Assembly: GCA_015494075.1 (NCBI GenBank)
Contig: WGBX01000149.1
Location: forward strand, 1 to 42,625
Reading direction: 5' to 3'
Source of the DNA: Flavobacteriaceae bacterium
Lineage (GTDB): Bacteria > Bacteroidota > Bacteroidia > Flavobacteriales > Flavobacteriaceae
DNA: 42,625 nucleotides
The notes below the pieces were generated by a model that saw only the letters and a list, made by a program, of their open reading frames with translations, was not told where the DNA came from and did no database searches. The position numbers and the translations under genes were made by a program. This document shows positions 24,115-32,012 of this stretch, in pieces (position 1 is the stretch's first letter; the number at the start of each line of letters is the position of its first letter).

Positions 24115-25152
24115 ATGAAAAAAATTAATTTAATTTTAATTTTACTCACATTGGGATTTATTGGTTGCAAATCATCTAAATACCCTGACTTGAAAGAAGG
24201 TTTATATGCCGAATTGCAAACCGATAAAGGAGATATTTTATTACAGCTGCGACCGGATAAAGCACCGGTAACCGTGGCCAATTTTGTTAGTTTGGCAGAA
24301 GGTACAAATCCTTATGTGTCAGAGAAATATAAAGGCAAACCTTTTTATGATGGTTTAACTTTTCATCGTGTGGTAAGCAAAGCAACTGGTGCTCAAAGTG
24401 ATTTTGTTATCCAAGGTGGTGACCCTTTGGGAACCGGAGAAGGAGGTCCGGGCTATCAATTTAAAAACGAAATTTCAGATTTAAAACATACCAAAGGCGC
24501 TTTATCTATGGCGCGCGAACCAAAACCGGATACCAATGGCAGTCAGTTTTTTATAACATTGGCTGACACCCCGTTTTTAGATGGTAAATACAGTGTTTTT
24601 GGCTATACCGTAAAAGGCTATGACGTAGAGCAAAAAATTAGAAAAGGTGATACAATTAAGAAAGTGACCATTATTAGGAAAGGCAAAGAAGCTAAAAAAT
24701 TTGATGCGGTTAAGGTCTTTAATGACTATATGAAAGAAAAAGTTGCTCAAGATCAAGAAAAAGAAGCTGCTCAGAAAAAATTAGCAGAAGATTTGGCTGC
24801 TAAGAAAAAAATGGCTCAAGCTGATGATTCCGGTTTAAAAATTTTGATAGAAAAAGAGGGAAACGGCAGAAAACCCAAAGCCGGAGAATGGGTAACAGTA
24901 GATTATACCGGATATTTGCCAGACGGGACTATGTTTGATAGTTCCAAAGGAAGACAACCTATTAAATTTACGGTTGGTAAAGGTCGTGTTATTGCCGGGT
25001 GGGATAAAGGAATTATGCAACTTAAGGAAGGTACAGAAGCAATATTATTTATTCCACCTTATCTGGGTTATGGCGAGCGCGGCGCCGGTGGTGTTATCCC
25101 ACCAAATTCAGACCTAATTTTTAAGGTAAAATTAGTCAAAGTAGGAAAATAA
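24115..25152 (+). CDS. Cyclophilin-FKBP fusion lipoprotein (dual-family peptidyl-prolyl isomerase)
   Basis: 345 residues with lipobox LTLGFIGC (C18). Residues about 30-195 form a cyclophilin domain: APVTVANFVSLAEG, FHRVV, VIQGGDPLGTG, NGSQFFITLADTP and FLDGKYSVFG. A charged, helical linker of about 40 residues rich in Lys, Glu, Gln and Ala follows. An FKBP domain ends the protein: VTVDYTGYLPDGTMFDSS, VIAGWDKGIMQLKEG, YGERGAGGVIPPNSDLIF. Fusions of these two unrelated isomerase families have been described in flavobacteria as dual-family immunophilins. It likely helps fold surface or periplasmic proteins together with the adjacent gldI product. Confidence 0.88.
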   Translation: MKKINLILILLTLGFIGCKSSKYPDLKEGLYAELQTDKGDILLQLRPDKAPVTVANFVSLAEGTNPYVSEKYKGKPFYDGLTFHRVVSKATGAQSDFVIQGGDPLGTGEGGPGYQFKNEISDLKHTKGALSMAREPKPDTNGSQFFITLADTPFLDGKYSVFGYTVKGYDVEQKIRKGDTIKKVTIIRKGKEAKKFDAVKVFNDYMKEKVAQDQEKEAAQKKLAEDLAAKKKMAQADDSGLKILIEKEGNGRKPKAGEWVTVDYTGYLPDGTMFDSSKGRQPIKFTVGKGRVIAGWDKGIMQLKEGTEAILFIPPYLGYGERGAGGVIPPNSDLIFKVKLVKVGK

Positions 25153-25218
25153 TTTTTTAATTATTGCAAAAAAAGTTATAACTTTATACAAATAAATAAC
25201 CACTAAAAACTTGGGATT

Positions 25219-25605
25219 ATGGAGCAAAAAGTGAATTATCTGAGTGACTTAGAGTTCAACTTGGATACTTGGAAAAGAGAGTTAAAATTTCATAGAGATG
25301 AGATGGACACCTTTCAAGAAAAATTAGACGAAGTTGCCGCCAGAAAAAATTTAGATAAGCAAGCCTTAATTGAATTGGAAGGATTTCAAAATAAGGTTTT
25401 AAGAGAAAGAAAAGTCATTTCAGATCTCTTGCATAAAATCAAACAAAAGCGCTTTGGGTTAAAAACTGCTGATATTAGTGAACCCTTAGATGGTCGTTTA
25501 TACCGCGACCAAATTCCACTTCGAGATGAGATGCGTACTTACATTCGTTTACATTATGATTTAAAAGAATCTATGATGGATTTCTTTACGCATTGGTTAG
25601 ATTAA
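25219..25605 (+). CDS. Coiled-coil protein of unknown function, 128 residues
   Basis: A soluble protein made mostly of long charged helices, including ELKFHRDEMDTFQEKLDEVAAR and LHKIKQKRFG, consistent with a coiled coil. There is no signal peptide or membrane segment. It lies 66 bases after the isomerase gene and has its own terminator. Similar proteins occur across Bacteroidota; I know no function. Confidence 0.7.
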   Translation: MEQKVNYLSDLEFNLDTWKRELKFHRDEMDTFQEKLDEVAARKNLDKQALIELEGFQNKVLRERKVISDLLHKIKQKRFGLKTADISEPLDGRLYRDQIPLRDEMRTYIRLHYDLKESMMDFFTHWLD

Positions 25606-25629
25606 TTAAGAATATATAAAACATACATG

Positions 25630-25653
25630 CCCCGTATTTAACGGGGTTTTTTT
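25630..25653 (+). terminator. Terminator after the coiled-coil gene
   Basis: CCCCGT (25630-25635) pairs with ACGGGG (25641-25646) around a five-base loop, with a seven-T tail. Confidence 0.85.
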
Positions 25654-25670
25654 ATAAGTAGTTTTGAAAT

Positions 25671-25702
25671 AAAAAAAACCGACTCTCAAATGAGTCGGTT
25701 TT
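25671..25702 (-). terminator. Terminator downstream of the second alpha-oxoamine synthase
   Basis: AAAACCGACTC (25675-25685) pairs with GAGTCGGTTTT (25692-25702). On the minus strand it is followed by a T-run, fitting the end of the 25788-27047 transcript. Confidence 0.75.
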
Positions 25703-25787
25703 GATAATGTGTGTTGTTAACCTAAAATTCACATTATGAAAATATGTTTTTCGCAATACTTTCAATACAAAGGTAAGAAAAAAAATG

Positions 25788-27047
25788 TTATCCCCGCATT
25801 TTTTTTATAAATTCTTCACCAATTCTTTTATAAACTCCGCTTTCTAATTTTTGTCTGATTTCAGAAAAAGCTTTTACGGTTATATCAATATCTTCTTGTG
25901 TATGTACAGCCGTTGGAATTAAACGTAAGAGAATCATTCCTTTAGGTATTACCGGATAAATAACGATAGAGGTAAATACGTTATATTTTTCACGTAAATC
26001 TTTAACCATAACCATGGCTTCGGGAACACTTCCTTGTAAATATACCGGCGTAATTACAGTATTGGTAGAGCCTAAATCAAAGCCGGCATCACGCAAACCT
26101 TTTTGTAAACTAGTCGCGATAGCCCATAATTTTTCTTTTAATTCGGGGCGCGTTTTTAATAATTCTAATCTTTTTAAAGCTCCTTCAACCATAGGCATAG
26201 GTAACGATTTGGCAAAGACTTGCGAACGCATATTGTATTTTAAATACTGAATAAGATCTTTGTCTCCTGCAACAAATGCACCGATTCCGGCCATCGATTT
26301 TGCAAAGGTGGCAAAATAAATATCAATATCATCTTGTATACCTTGCTCTTCACCTGCACCTGCACCCGTTTTGCCTAGGGTGCCAAATCCGTGCGCATCA
26401 TCTACTAACAAACGAAAATTATATTGCTCTTTTAAAGCAACAATTTCTTTGAGTTTGCCTTGTTCTCCACGCATGCCAAAAACACCTTCTGTAATAACTA
26501 AAATACCACCACCATTTTTTTTAGCAACATTAGTAGCACGTTCTAACATTTTTTCTAAACTTTCAACATCATTGTGTTGAAAAGTAAAGCGTTTGCCTTG
26601 ATGTAAACGGCAGCCATCAATAATGCTGGCATGAGAATCGCTGTCATAAACAATAACATCTGATTTATTAACCAAACTATCTATTATAGAAACATTTCCT
26701 TGATATCCAAAGTTAAGTAAATAGGCAGCTTCTTTATTGACAAAATCAGCCAGTTCTTTTTCTAATTGCTCATGTTTTTCAGTTTGTCCAGACATTGCCC
26801 GGGCCCCCATAGGATAAGCCATTCCCCATTTGGTTGCCGATGCAGCATCGGTCTTTTTGACTTCAGGATGGTTGGCAAGGCCTAAATAATTATTGATACT
26901 CCAAGTAATCATTTCCTTACCATTAAATTTCATTCTATTTGATATCTGTCCTTCAAATTTAGGAAAAACAAAATAGCCTTCGGCGACGTCAGCATAATTT
27001 CCTAAAGGACCTTTATCGTTTTTAAACTTTTCAAATAAATCTTTCAT
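25788..27047 (-). CDS. Alpha-oxoamine synthase family enzyme (cysteate- or serine-acyltransferase type)
   Basis: A 419-residue fold-type-I PLP enzyme. Landmarks are WSINNYLGLANHPEV, H139 in DSHASIIDG, D216 and H219 in LVDDAHGFG, and the PLP lysine K250 in FATFAKSMAGIGAF. The family makes 2-amino-3-oxo acids from an amino acid and an acyl thioester. It is clearly different from the serine palmitoyltransferase at 331, with TFAKSMAGIG instead of TFSKSLASLG. A close homologue is common in flavobacteria. In Flavobacterium johnsoniae a member of this family was shown to be the cysteate-fatty acyltransferase for capnine (sulfonolipid) synthesis; this is one likely role. Glycine acetyltransferase is another option. 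I cannot decide the substrate from motifs. Confidence 0.8.
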   Translation of the reverse strand: MKDLFEKFKNDKGPLGNYADVAEGYFVFPKFEGQISNRMKFNGKEMITWSINNYLGLANHPEVKKTDAASATKWGMAYPMGARAMSGQTEKHEQLEKELADFVNKEAAYLLNFGYQGNVSIIDSLVNKSDVIVYDSDSHASIIDGCRLHQGKRFTFQHNDVESLEKMLERATNVAKKNGGGILVITEGVFGMRGEQGKLKEIVALKEQYNFRLLVDDAHGFGTLGKTGAGAGEEQGIQDDIDIYFATFAKSMAGIGAFVAGDKDLIQYLKYNMRSQVFAKSLPMPMVEGALKRLELLKTRPELKEKLWAIATSLQKGLRDAGFDLGSTNTVITPVYLQGSVPEAMVMVKDLREKYNVFTSIVIYPVIPKGMILLRLIPTAVHTQEDIDITVKAFSEIRQKLESGVYKRIGEEFIKKMRG

Positions 27048-27075
27048 TATAATATATGTAAAAATTTTGCTGCTG

Positions 27076-27110
27076 CAAATGTAAGAATATTTTATCTATT
27101 TGTTAGGCAA
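27076..27110 (-). promoter_or_regulatory. Candidate promoter of the second alpha-oxoamine synthase
   Basis: On the minus strand TACATTTG (27083-27076) fits the -7 box; a TTG (27110-27108) lies 24 bases upstream, slightly too far. It is 29 bases before the start codon. Confidence 0.4.
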
Positions 27111-27262
27111 GCATAATAACAACCTTAGTTATTTTTGAGGTATTTTATGTTTTAGGTCATTTTTGTTAAGTAAAATCATTAAATTTTAAGTTTTTAAGTA
27201 CATACAACAATATATTTATTTTGTTTTTGAGGTTTAGCTAATTTTAGTGGTGTTTTTTTTTA

Positions 27263-27270
27263 TATTTTTG
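27263..27270 (+). promoter_or_regulatory. Candidate -7 box (TATTTTTG) for the M3 peptidase gene
   Basis: TATTTTTG matches TAnnTTTG and lies 17 bases before the start at 27288. There is no good -33 partner. Confidence 0.4.
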
Positions 27271-27287
27271 ATGAAAAATTTATAATT

Positions 27288-29423
27288 ATGAAGCGATATC
27301 TTTATTTAAGTGCTTTTCTAATTTTATTTTATACTTCTTGTGTAAATAATTCCAATTCTAATAAACAATCTGTTGATATGAGTTCTGAAACCTCAAAAAA
27401 TATTTTATTGCAAGATTGGGGGACTCCATTTGGTACACCACCTTTTGACCAAATTAAAAGTGAAGATTATTTGCCTGCTTTCGAAGCAGCTTTAAAAATA
27501 CATGATCAAGAAATTGCTGAAATTATAAATAACCCTTCACCTGCCAATTTTAAGAATACTATTGTCGCTTTAGAACTAAGCGGACAAAAACTCAAACGCC
27601 TACAACACCTTTTTAGTGCTGTTGAATCTGCCAATACAGATGATACTTTAAAAGCGACTTCTAAAAAAATACAACCCGAACTAGCTGCGCATTATGATAA
27701 AATAACGATGAATCAAAAACTATTTGATAGAATCAATAGTGTGTATCAGCAAAAAGAGGCGCTACAATTAGATGCCGAAGATCAAAAATTATTGGCAGAA
27801 ACTTATAAAAATTTTGTACGTTCAGGAGTTAATTTGCCCAAAGATAAGCAAGATAGGTTAAAAGAAATTAATAAATCATTAGCAAGTTTACAGCAAACAT
27901 TTAATGATAACCTTTTGGCCGAAACCAATGATTTTGAACTTTATGTTACAGATAAAAAAGATTTGGGTAATATGCCGAAACAGGCCATAGATGCCGCTGC
28001 CGAAGAAGCTCAAAAGCGTGGCCATAAAACCGGTTGGTCTTTTACTTTGCAACGCCCGAGTATTTATCCGTTTTTAGACTATTCGCCCAATCGAGCGCTA
28101 CGCGAAAAAATTTTTAACGGCTATGCTAACAGGGGCAATAACAACAATGCACACGATAATAAAAAGGTTTTGGAAAAAATAGTACAATTGCGTACAGAAA
28201 AAGCACATTTGCTCGGTTATGACAATTTTGCCCAATATGTTTTGACCGAAAATATGGCAGAAAAACCGGAAAATGTTTATAAGTTACTTAATCAAATTTG
28301 GGAACCTGCCTTAAAAACTGCTAAAAAGGATAAAAATGATTTGGCTCAGACCATGAAAAATGATGGTGTAAATGACGAATTTCAGGCTTCTGATTGGCGA
28401 TATTATGTCAGAAAAATCCGTGAACAGAAATATAACTTTGATGAAAATGTAACCAAGCCGTATTTTGAGGTTAATGCCGTTAGAGATGGTGCTTTTTTAC
28501 TGGCACATAAACTTTTTGGACTTAAATTCAAAAAAATGAATCTTGCTACTTGGCATAATGACCAACAGGTTTTTGAGGTAACCGATACGACCGGTAAACA
28601 TATTGGCATACTTTACATGGACTTTTTTGCACGTCCCAGCAAGCGTGGTGGTGCTTGGATGAATGAACTGCGGATGCAGTCTAACGTTGACAATAAATTT
28701 GTATCACCTATTGTTACTACCAATTTTAATTTTCCGGCTCCTACTAAATCTATGCCGAGTTTGTTGAGTTTTTCGCAAGCACAAACCGTCTTTCATGAAT
28801 TTGGGCATGCCCTACACGGTTTATTATCCAATGTCAAATATGCATCGTTGTCAGGAACCAATGTGCCGAGAGATTTTGTAGAATTCCCGTCACAAGTTAT
28901 GGAAAATTGGATGAGTCATCCCGATATGTTAAAGTTGTATGCTAAGCATTACAAAACAGGAAAAATTATTCCACAAGACTTGATTGATAAAATGAATGCT
29001 GCCAATGGTTTTAACGAAGGATTTAGAAGTGTCGAATATTTAGCGGCATCGTTTTTAGATATGGATTGGCATACGCTTAATGATACATTGCCGCGAAAAA
29101 CTTTGGATTTTGAAAAACAAGCCATGCAAAAAATCGGTTTGATTAAAGAAATTATTCCGCGCTATCGTTCTACCTATTATGCGCATATTTTCGGTGGGGG
29201 ATATGCTGCCGGCTATTACAGTTATTTATGGTCAGAAGTTTTAGATGCCGATACCTTTGATGCATTTGTCAAGTCCGGCGATGTGTTTAATCCGGAATTA
29301 GCCCGCCGGTATAAGCAACTCGTTAGTAGCGGGGGCACCAAACCGGCTATGCAATTATATAAAGAATTTTTAGGACGAGAGCCAAAAATAGATGCCTTAT
29401 TGAAGAAAAAAGGTTTTGATTAG
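27288..29423 (+). CDS. M3-family metallopeptidase lipoprotein (peptidyl-dipeptidase Dcp-like)
   Basis: 711 residues, with a lipobox LILFYTSC (C18), so it is exported and lipid-anchored. Cytoplasmic Dcp is slightly shorter and lacks the lipobox. The zinc motif is H503-E-F-G-H in VFHEFGHALHG. The preceding TTNFNFPAPTKSMPSLLS and the later AHIFGGGYAAGYYSYLWSEVLDADTF are typical of the M3A Dcp branch. It would trim dipeptides from the C-termini of peptides in the periplasm. It is a single-gene unit between two minus-strand genes. Confidence 0.9.
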   Translation: MKRYLYLSAFLILFYTSCVNNSNSNKQSVDMSSETSKNILLQDWGTPFGTPPFDQIKSEDYLPAFEAALKIHDQEIAEIINNPSPANFKNTIVALELSGQKLKRLQHLFSAVESANTDDTLKATSKKIQPELAAHYDKITMNQKLFDRINSVYQQKEALQLDAEDQKLLAETYKNFVRSGVNLPKDKQDRLKEINKSLASLQQTFNDNLLAETNDFELYVTDKKDLGNMPKQAIDAAAEEAQKRGHKTGWSFTLQRPSIYPFLDYSPNRALREKIFNGYANRGNNNNAHDNKKVLEKIVQLRTEKAHLLGYDNFAQYVLTENMAEKPENVYKLLNQIWEPALKTAKKDKNDLAQTMKNDGVNDEFQASDWRYYVRKIREQKYNFDENVTKPYFEVNAVRDGAFLLAHKLFGLKFKKMNLATWHNDQQVFEVTDTTGKHIGILYMDFFARPSKRGGAWMNELRMQSNVDNKFVSPIVTTNFNFPAPTKSMPSLLSFSQAQTVFHEFGHALHGLLSNVKYASLSGTNVPRDFVEFPSQVMENWMSHPDMLKLYAKHYKTGKIIPQDLIDKMNAANGFNEGFRSVEYLAASFLDMDWHTLNDTLPRKTLDFEKQAMQKIGLIKEIIPRYRSTYYAHIFGGGYAAGYYSYLWSEVLDADTFDAFVKSGDVFNPELARRYKQLVSSGGTKPAMQLYKEFLGREPKIDALLKKKGFD

Positions 29424-29571
29424 TGTCAAGTATTAGTGTAATTGAAACTGTAATTTTTATCAAAAATATAATGCTATAATCTCGATGTTATATAGCGGTG
29501 TGACAATAATATGATTGGCATGATACTAGGTCTGTTTCAATTTTGGCAATCAATATTTTCTTTTTTTTACC
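29424..29571. other. Intergenic stretch after the M3 peptidase gene
   Basis: A/T-rich DNA without a complete gene, terminator or known RNA. The minus-strand frame of the neighbouring decayed element stays open for about 33 further codons here, down to a TAA near 29490, which suggests the remnant may have been longer. Confidence 0.4.
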
Positions 29572-29820
29572 CTAAAAGAATCGCAAAATTTCACTGTAAT
29601 GATTGTTTTTATTCAATAGTTTAAAAATGTAGTAAAACTGAACTATTCCATCTGCTGCAATCAGAGCTGTAAATTTAAAAAAGTGTAGTTGTTGGGAAAC
29701 AAACTCATTAATAACTTTATCCGGATATTTTCATAAATCTTTTAGATCCATTTTGTGTGATTTACTTCTTAAATATCCAAAATATACAGGCGGTTTTTTA
29801 TCAAATAATCCGTTTGACAT
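29572..29820 (-). pseudogene. Possible decayed reading frame overlapping the end of the NlpC/P60 gene
   Basis: From an ATG at 29820 the minus-strand frame encodes 29 residues (start MSNGLFDKKPPVYFGYL), meets one TGA at 29733-29731, and then continues for 52 more residues to a TAG at 29574-29572. The second half contains NEFVSQQLHFFKFTALIAAD and GIVQFYYIFKLL, which look protein-like in composition. Only one stop in 82 codons of A/T-rich DNA is unusual. It shares 20 bases with the NlpC gene in another frame. I do not recognise the family. Either a small gene was broken by a point mutation, or the open frame is chance. Confidence 0.35.
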
Positions 29821-30571
29821 CACTCAACCGGTGTGAATAGCGTTGAAATTTCCGGCTCCAAATTCCTTTGTCGTCGATATCATCTATATGCGCATTGCCG
29901 TGTGAGTGGAAAATAGTGCCGTCTCCCAATAAAAACCCGACATGAATCACTTTACCGTTGTCATTGGTAAAAAATGCCAAGTCGCCGGGTTCGGCTTCCG
30001 ATAATTTGATAGAAACACCTTGTGTAGCTTGGTCTTTGGCGTTGCGAAGCAAGTGATGGCCGCAGATTTTATAAGCCATTTGGGTTAAGCCGCTGCAATC
30101 CAGCCCGAAATGTGTTTTACCGCCCCACAGATAAGGACTGTTTTCATACGTAAAAGCAAAATCCAAAACTTGTGCTTTATCGTGTTTGCCGGTAATATAG
30201 TTACCGGTAAAGACGCCGGTTTCATTGCCTATTTTTAAGGTTAAGTTTTCAGGATTAAAATTAGGCAAAATACTTCCCATCGGTAGCAAAAATCTACCCG
30301 ATTGCGGAAAAATCACTTCACTGACTATATCGGTAGTGTAGTAGGCTGGTTTTTTGTTAAGCGCATCAAATGCTTCATCGGTTAGTTCAAATATTACTTT
30401 TTCATCAATCCAACCTTCGTATTGGTCGTATGCGGTTTTGATGTATTTCCATTGTTTGTAGGTCTCTAATATTTCAAACGTATCACCAAAGAGCATTTGG
30501 GTCATAATTTCGGCTTCGTCTGCATGATTGGCACGAATGGGAACTATTGTGGCAAAGTTGAGGGCTTTCAT
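29801..30571 (-). CDS. NlpC/P60 (C40) peptidase with N-terminal SH3-like domains
   Basis: 256 residues. The first 60 residues and roughly 70-130 look like bacterial SH3 modules. The C-terminal NlpC/P60 domain has the triad C159 in LDCSGLTQ, H210 in KVIHVGF and H222 in IFHSHG. This arrangement is like YkfC-type gamma-D-glutamyl-L-diamino acid endopeptidases that act on released murein peptides. There is no signal peptide, so a cytoplasmic recycling role is likely. It lies downstream of the thiolase gene on the same strand, separated by a REP-like hairpin. Confidence 0.85.
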   Translation of the reverse strand: MKALNFATIVPIRANHADEAEIMTQMLFGDTFEILETYKQWKYIKTAYDQYEGWIDEKVIFELTDEAFDALNKKPAYYTTDIVSEVIFPQSGRFLLPMGSILPNFNPENLTLKIGNETGVFTGNYITGKHDKAQVLDFAFTYENSPYLWGGKTHFGLDCSGLTQMAYKICGHHLLRNAKDQATQGVSIKLSEAEPGDLAFFTNDNGKVIHVGFLLGDGTIFHSHGNAHIDDIDDKGIWSRKFQRYSHRLSDVKRII

Positions 30572-30610
30572 AGGGTAGTTAAAAGTTAAAAGTAATTAGT
30601 ATTACATATC

Positions 30611-30700
30611 AAGTGCTGCTGTCATTTCGAACGTAGTGAGAAATCTCTTATTTTGATTACTCATCCGACTATGGTCGGAATCTAAATGACAGCAGTACTT
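30611..30700. repeat. REP-like long palindromic element
   Basis: The outer arms of 17 bases (30611-30627 and 30684-30700) pair with a single G-T wobble. An inner hairpin CCGAC-TATG-GTCGG lies at 30665-30678. The left part contains a GTCATTTCGAACGTAGTGAG-type core, which I know as a recurring intergenic repeat in Bacteroidota genomes. It sits between two minus-strand genes and may end or stabilise the upstream thiolase transcript. Confidence 0.65.
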
Positions 30701-30714
30701 AAAACCAAGATTTT

Positions 30715-31899
30715 TTATTCATTTTCAATAATCATAGTGCCGGCACCACCGCCACCGTTACAGATACCTGCTGCGCCGTATTTGGCGTTGTTGCGTTTTA
30801 AAGCATTGATCAGTGCCATGATGATACGAGCGCCACTCACGCCAAGCGGGTGTCCGAGTGATACAGCGCCACCATAAATATTACATTTTTCGGGGTCTAA
30901 GTTCATCAACTCTATATTTACCAATCCTACAACGGAAAAAGCTTCGTTCAGTTCAAAATAATCGATATCGTCAAGGCTCAATCCTGCTTTTTTAAGCGCT
31001 TTAGGAATGGCTTTTGCCGGTGCTGTTGTAAACCATTCAGGTTCGTGAGCGGCATCGGCATAAGAAACAATTTTGGCTAAAGGTTTTAAGCCTAATTCAT
31101 CAGCTTTTTGGCGGGTCATTAAAACTAACGCTGCGCCTCCGTCGTTAATGGTTGAGGCATTAGCTGCGGTGACAGTTCCTTCTTTGGTAAAAACAGGCTT
31201 GAGAAGCGGAATTTTTTCAAAACGCACATTTTTATATTCTTCATCTTCTGCGAAAACAATAGGATCGCCTTTGCGTTGCGGTATTTCTACGGGTACAACT
31301 TCATCGGCAAACATACCGTTTTTCCATGCTTCTGCTGAACGTTGGTATGATTTGATAGCAAAAGCATCTTGCGCTTCGCGACTGATATCATATTTTGTTG
31401 CACATAAATCCGCAAAAACACCCATATGTTGTTGCGAATAAACATCTAATAAACCATCGAGAATCAGGCCGTCTTTAAGAGTAATATCGCCAAGTTTTAC
31501 ACCTTTTCGACCTTTAAGATAATGCGGTGCTTGTGACATGTTTTCCATGCCGCCGGCTACTATAATTTCAGCATCGCCTGCTTTTAGGGCTTGTGCGGCC
31601 ATACTAACGGCTTTCATTCCCGATGCACAAACTTTATTGACAGTTGTGGCAGGAACGGTGTTAGGAATTCCCGAAAAAATACTGGCTTGACGGGCAGGTG
31701 CTTGGCCTTCACCGGCTTGTAAAACATTTCCCATATAGACTTCGTCTACCAATGTGGGATCTAATTTTATTTTGTTTATAGCGCCTTTGATGGCAATAGC
31801 ACCTAATTTGGGCGCTGGAATATTGGCTAATGTGCCGTTAAAACTACCAATGGGTGTCCTGGCATAGGATACAATAACTATATCTTGAGGTGATTTCAT
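30715..31899 (-). CDS. Acetyl-CoA C-acyltransferase (thiolase)
   Basis: 394 residues, the usual size. The catalytic residues are all present: nucleophile C91 in NKVCASGMKAV, H350 in GGAVSLGHPLGVSG and C380 in GICNGGGGAGT. The family either makes acetoacetyl-CoA or cleaves 3-ketoacyl-CoA. The overall form (PIGSFNG start, NVLQAGEGQAPARQ) is closest to biosynthetic acetyl-CoA acetyltransferases. No beta-oxidation partner is adjacent. Confidence 0.9.
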   Translation of the reverse strand: MKSPQDIVIVSYARTPIGSFNGTLANIPAPKLGAIAIKGAINKIKLDPTLVDEVYMGNVLQAGEGQAPARQASIFSGIPNTVPATTVNKVCASGMKAVSMAAQALKAGDAEIIVAGGMENMSQAPHYLKGRKGVKLGDITLKDGLILDGLLDVYSQQHMGVFADLCATKYDISREAQDAFAIKSYQRSAEAWKNGMFADEVVPVEIPQRKGDPIVFAEDEEYKNVRFEKIPLLKPVFTKEGTVTAANASTINDGGAALVLMTRQKADELGLKPLAKIVSYADAAHEPEWFTTAPAKAIPKALKKAGLSLDDIDYFELNEAFSVVGLVNIELMNLDPEKCNIYGGAVSLGHPLGVSGARIIMALINALKRNNAKYGAAGICNGGGGAGTMIIENE

Positions 31900-31974
31900 A
31901 ATTATTAATTTTTTAAATTGCCTAAAATTACAAATATTTCAAATACCTGCCGGAGGTTTATAAGAAAAATATCT

Positions 31975-31982
31975 TAATTTTG
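31975..31982 (+). promoter_or_regulatory. Candidate -7 box (TAATTTTG) for the 7TM-HD gene
   Basis: TAATTTTG matches TAnnTTTG, 30 bases before the start at 32013. No TTG is seen at the -33 distance. Confidence 0.35.
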
Positions 31983-32012
31983 AGCTTATTAATCTGACTT
32001 AAGTACACTTGA

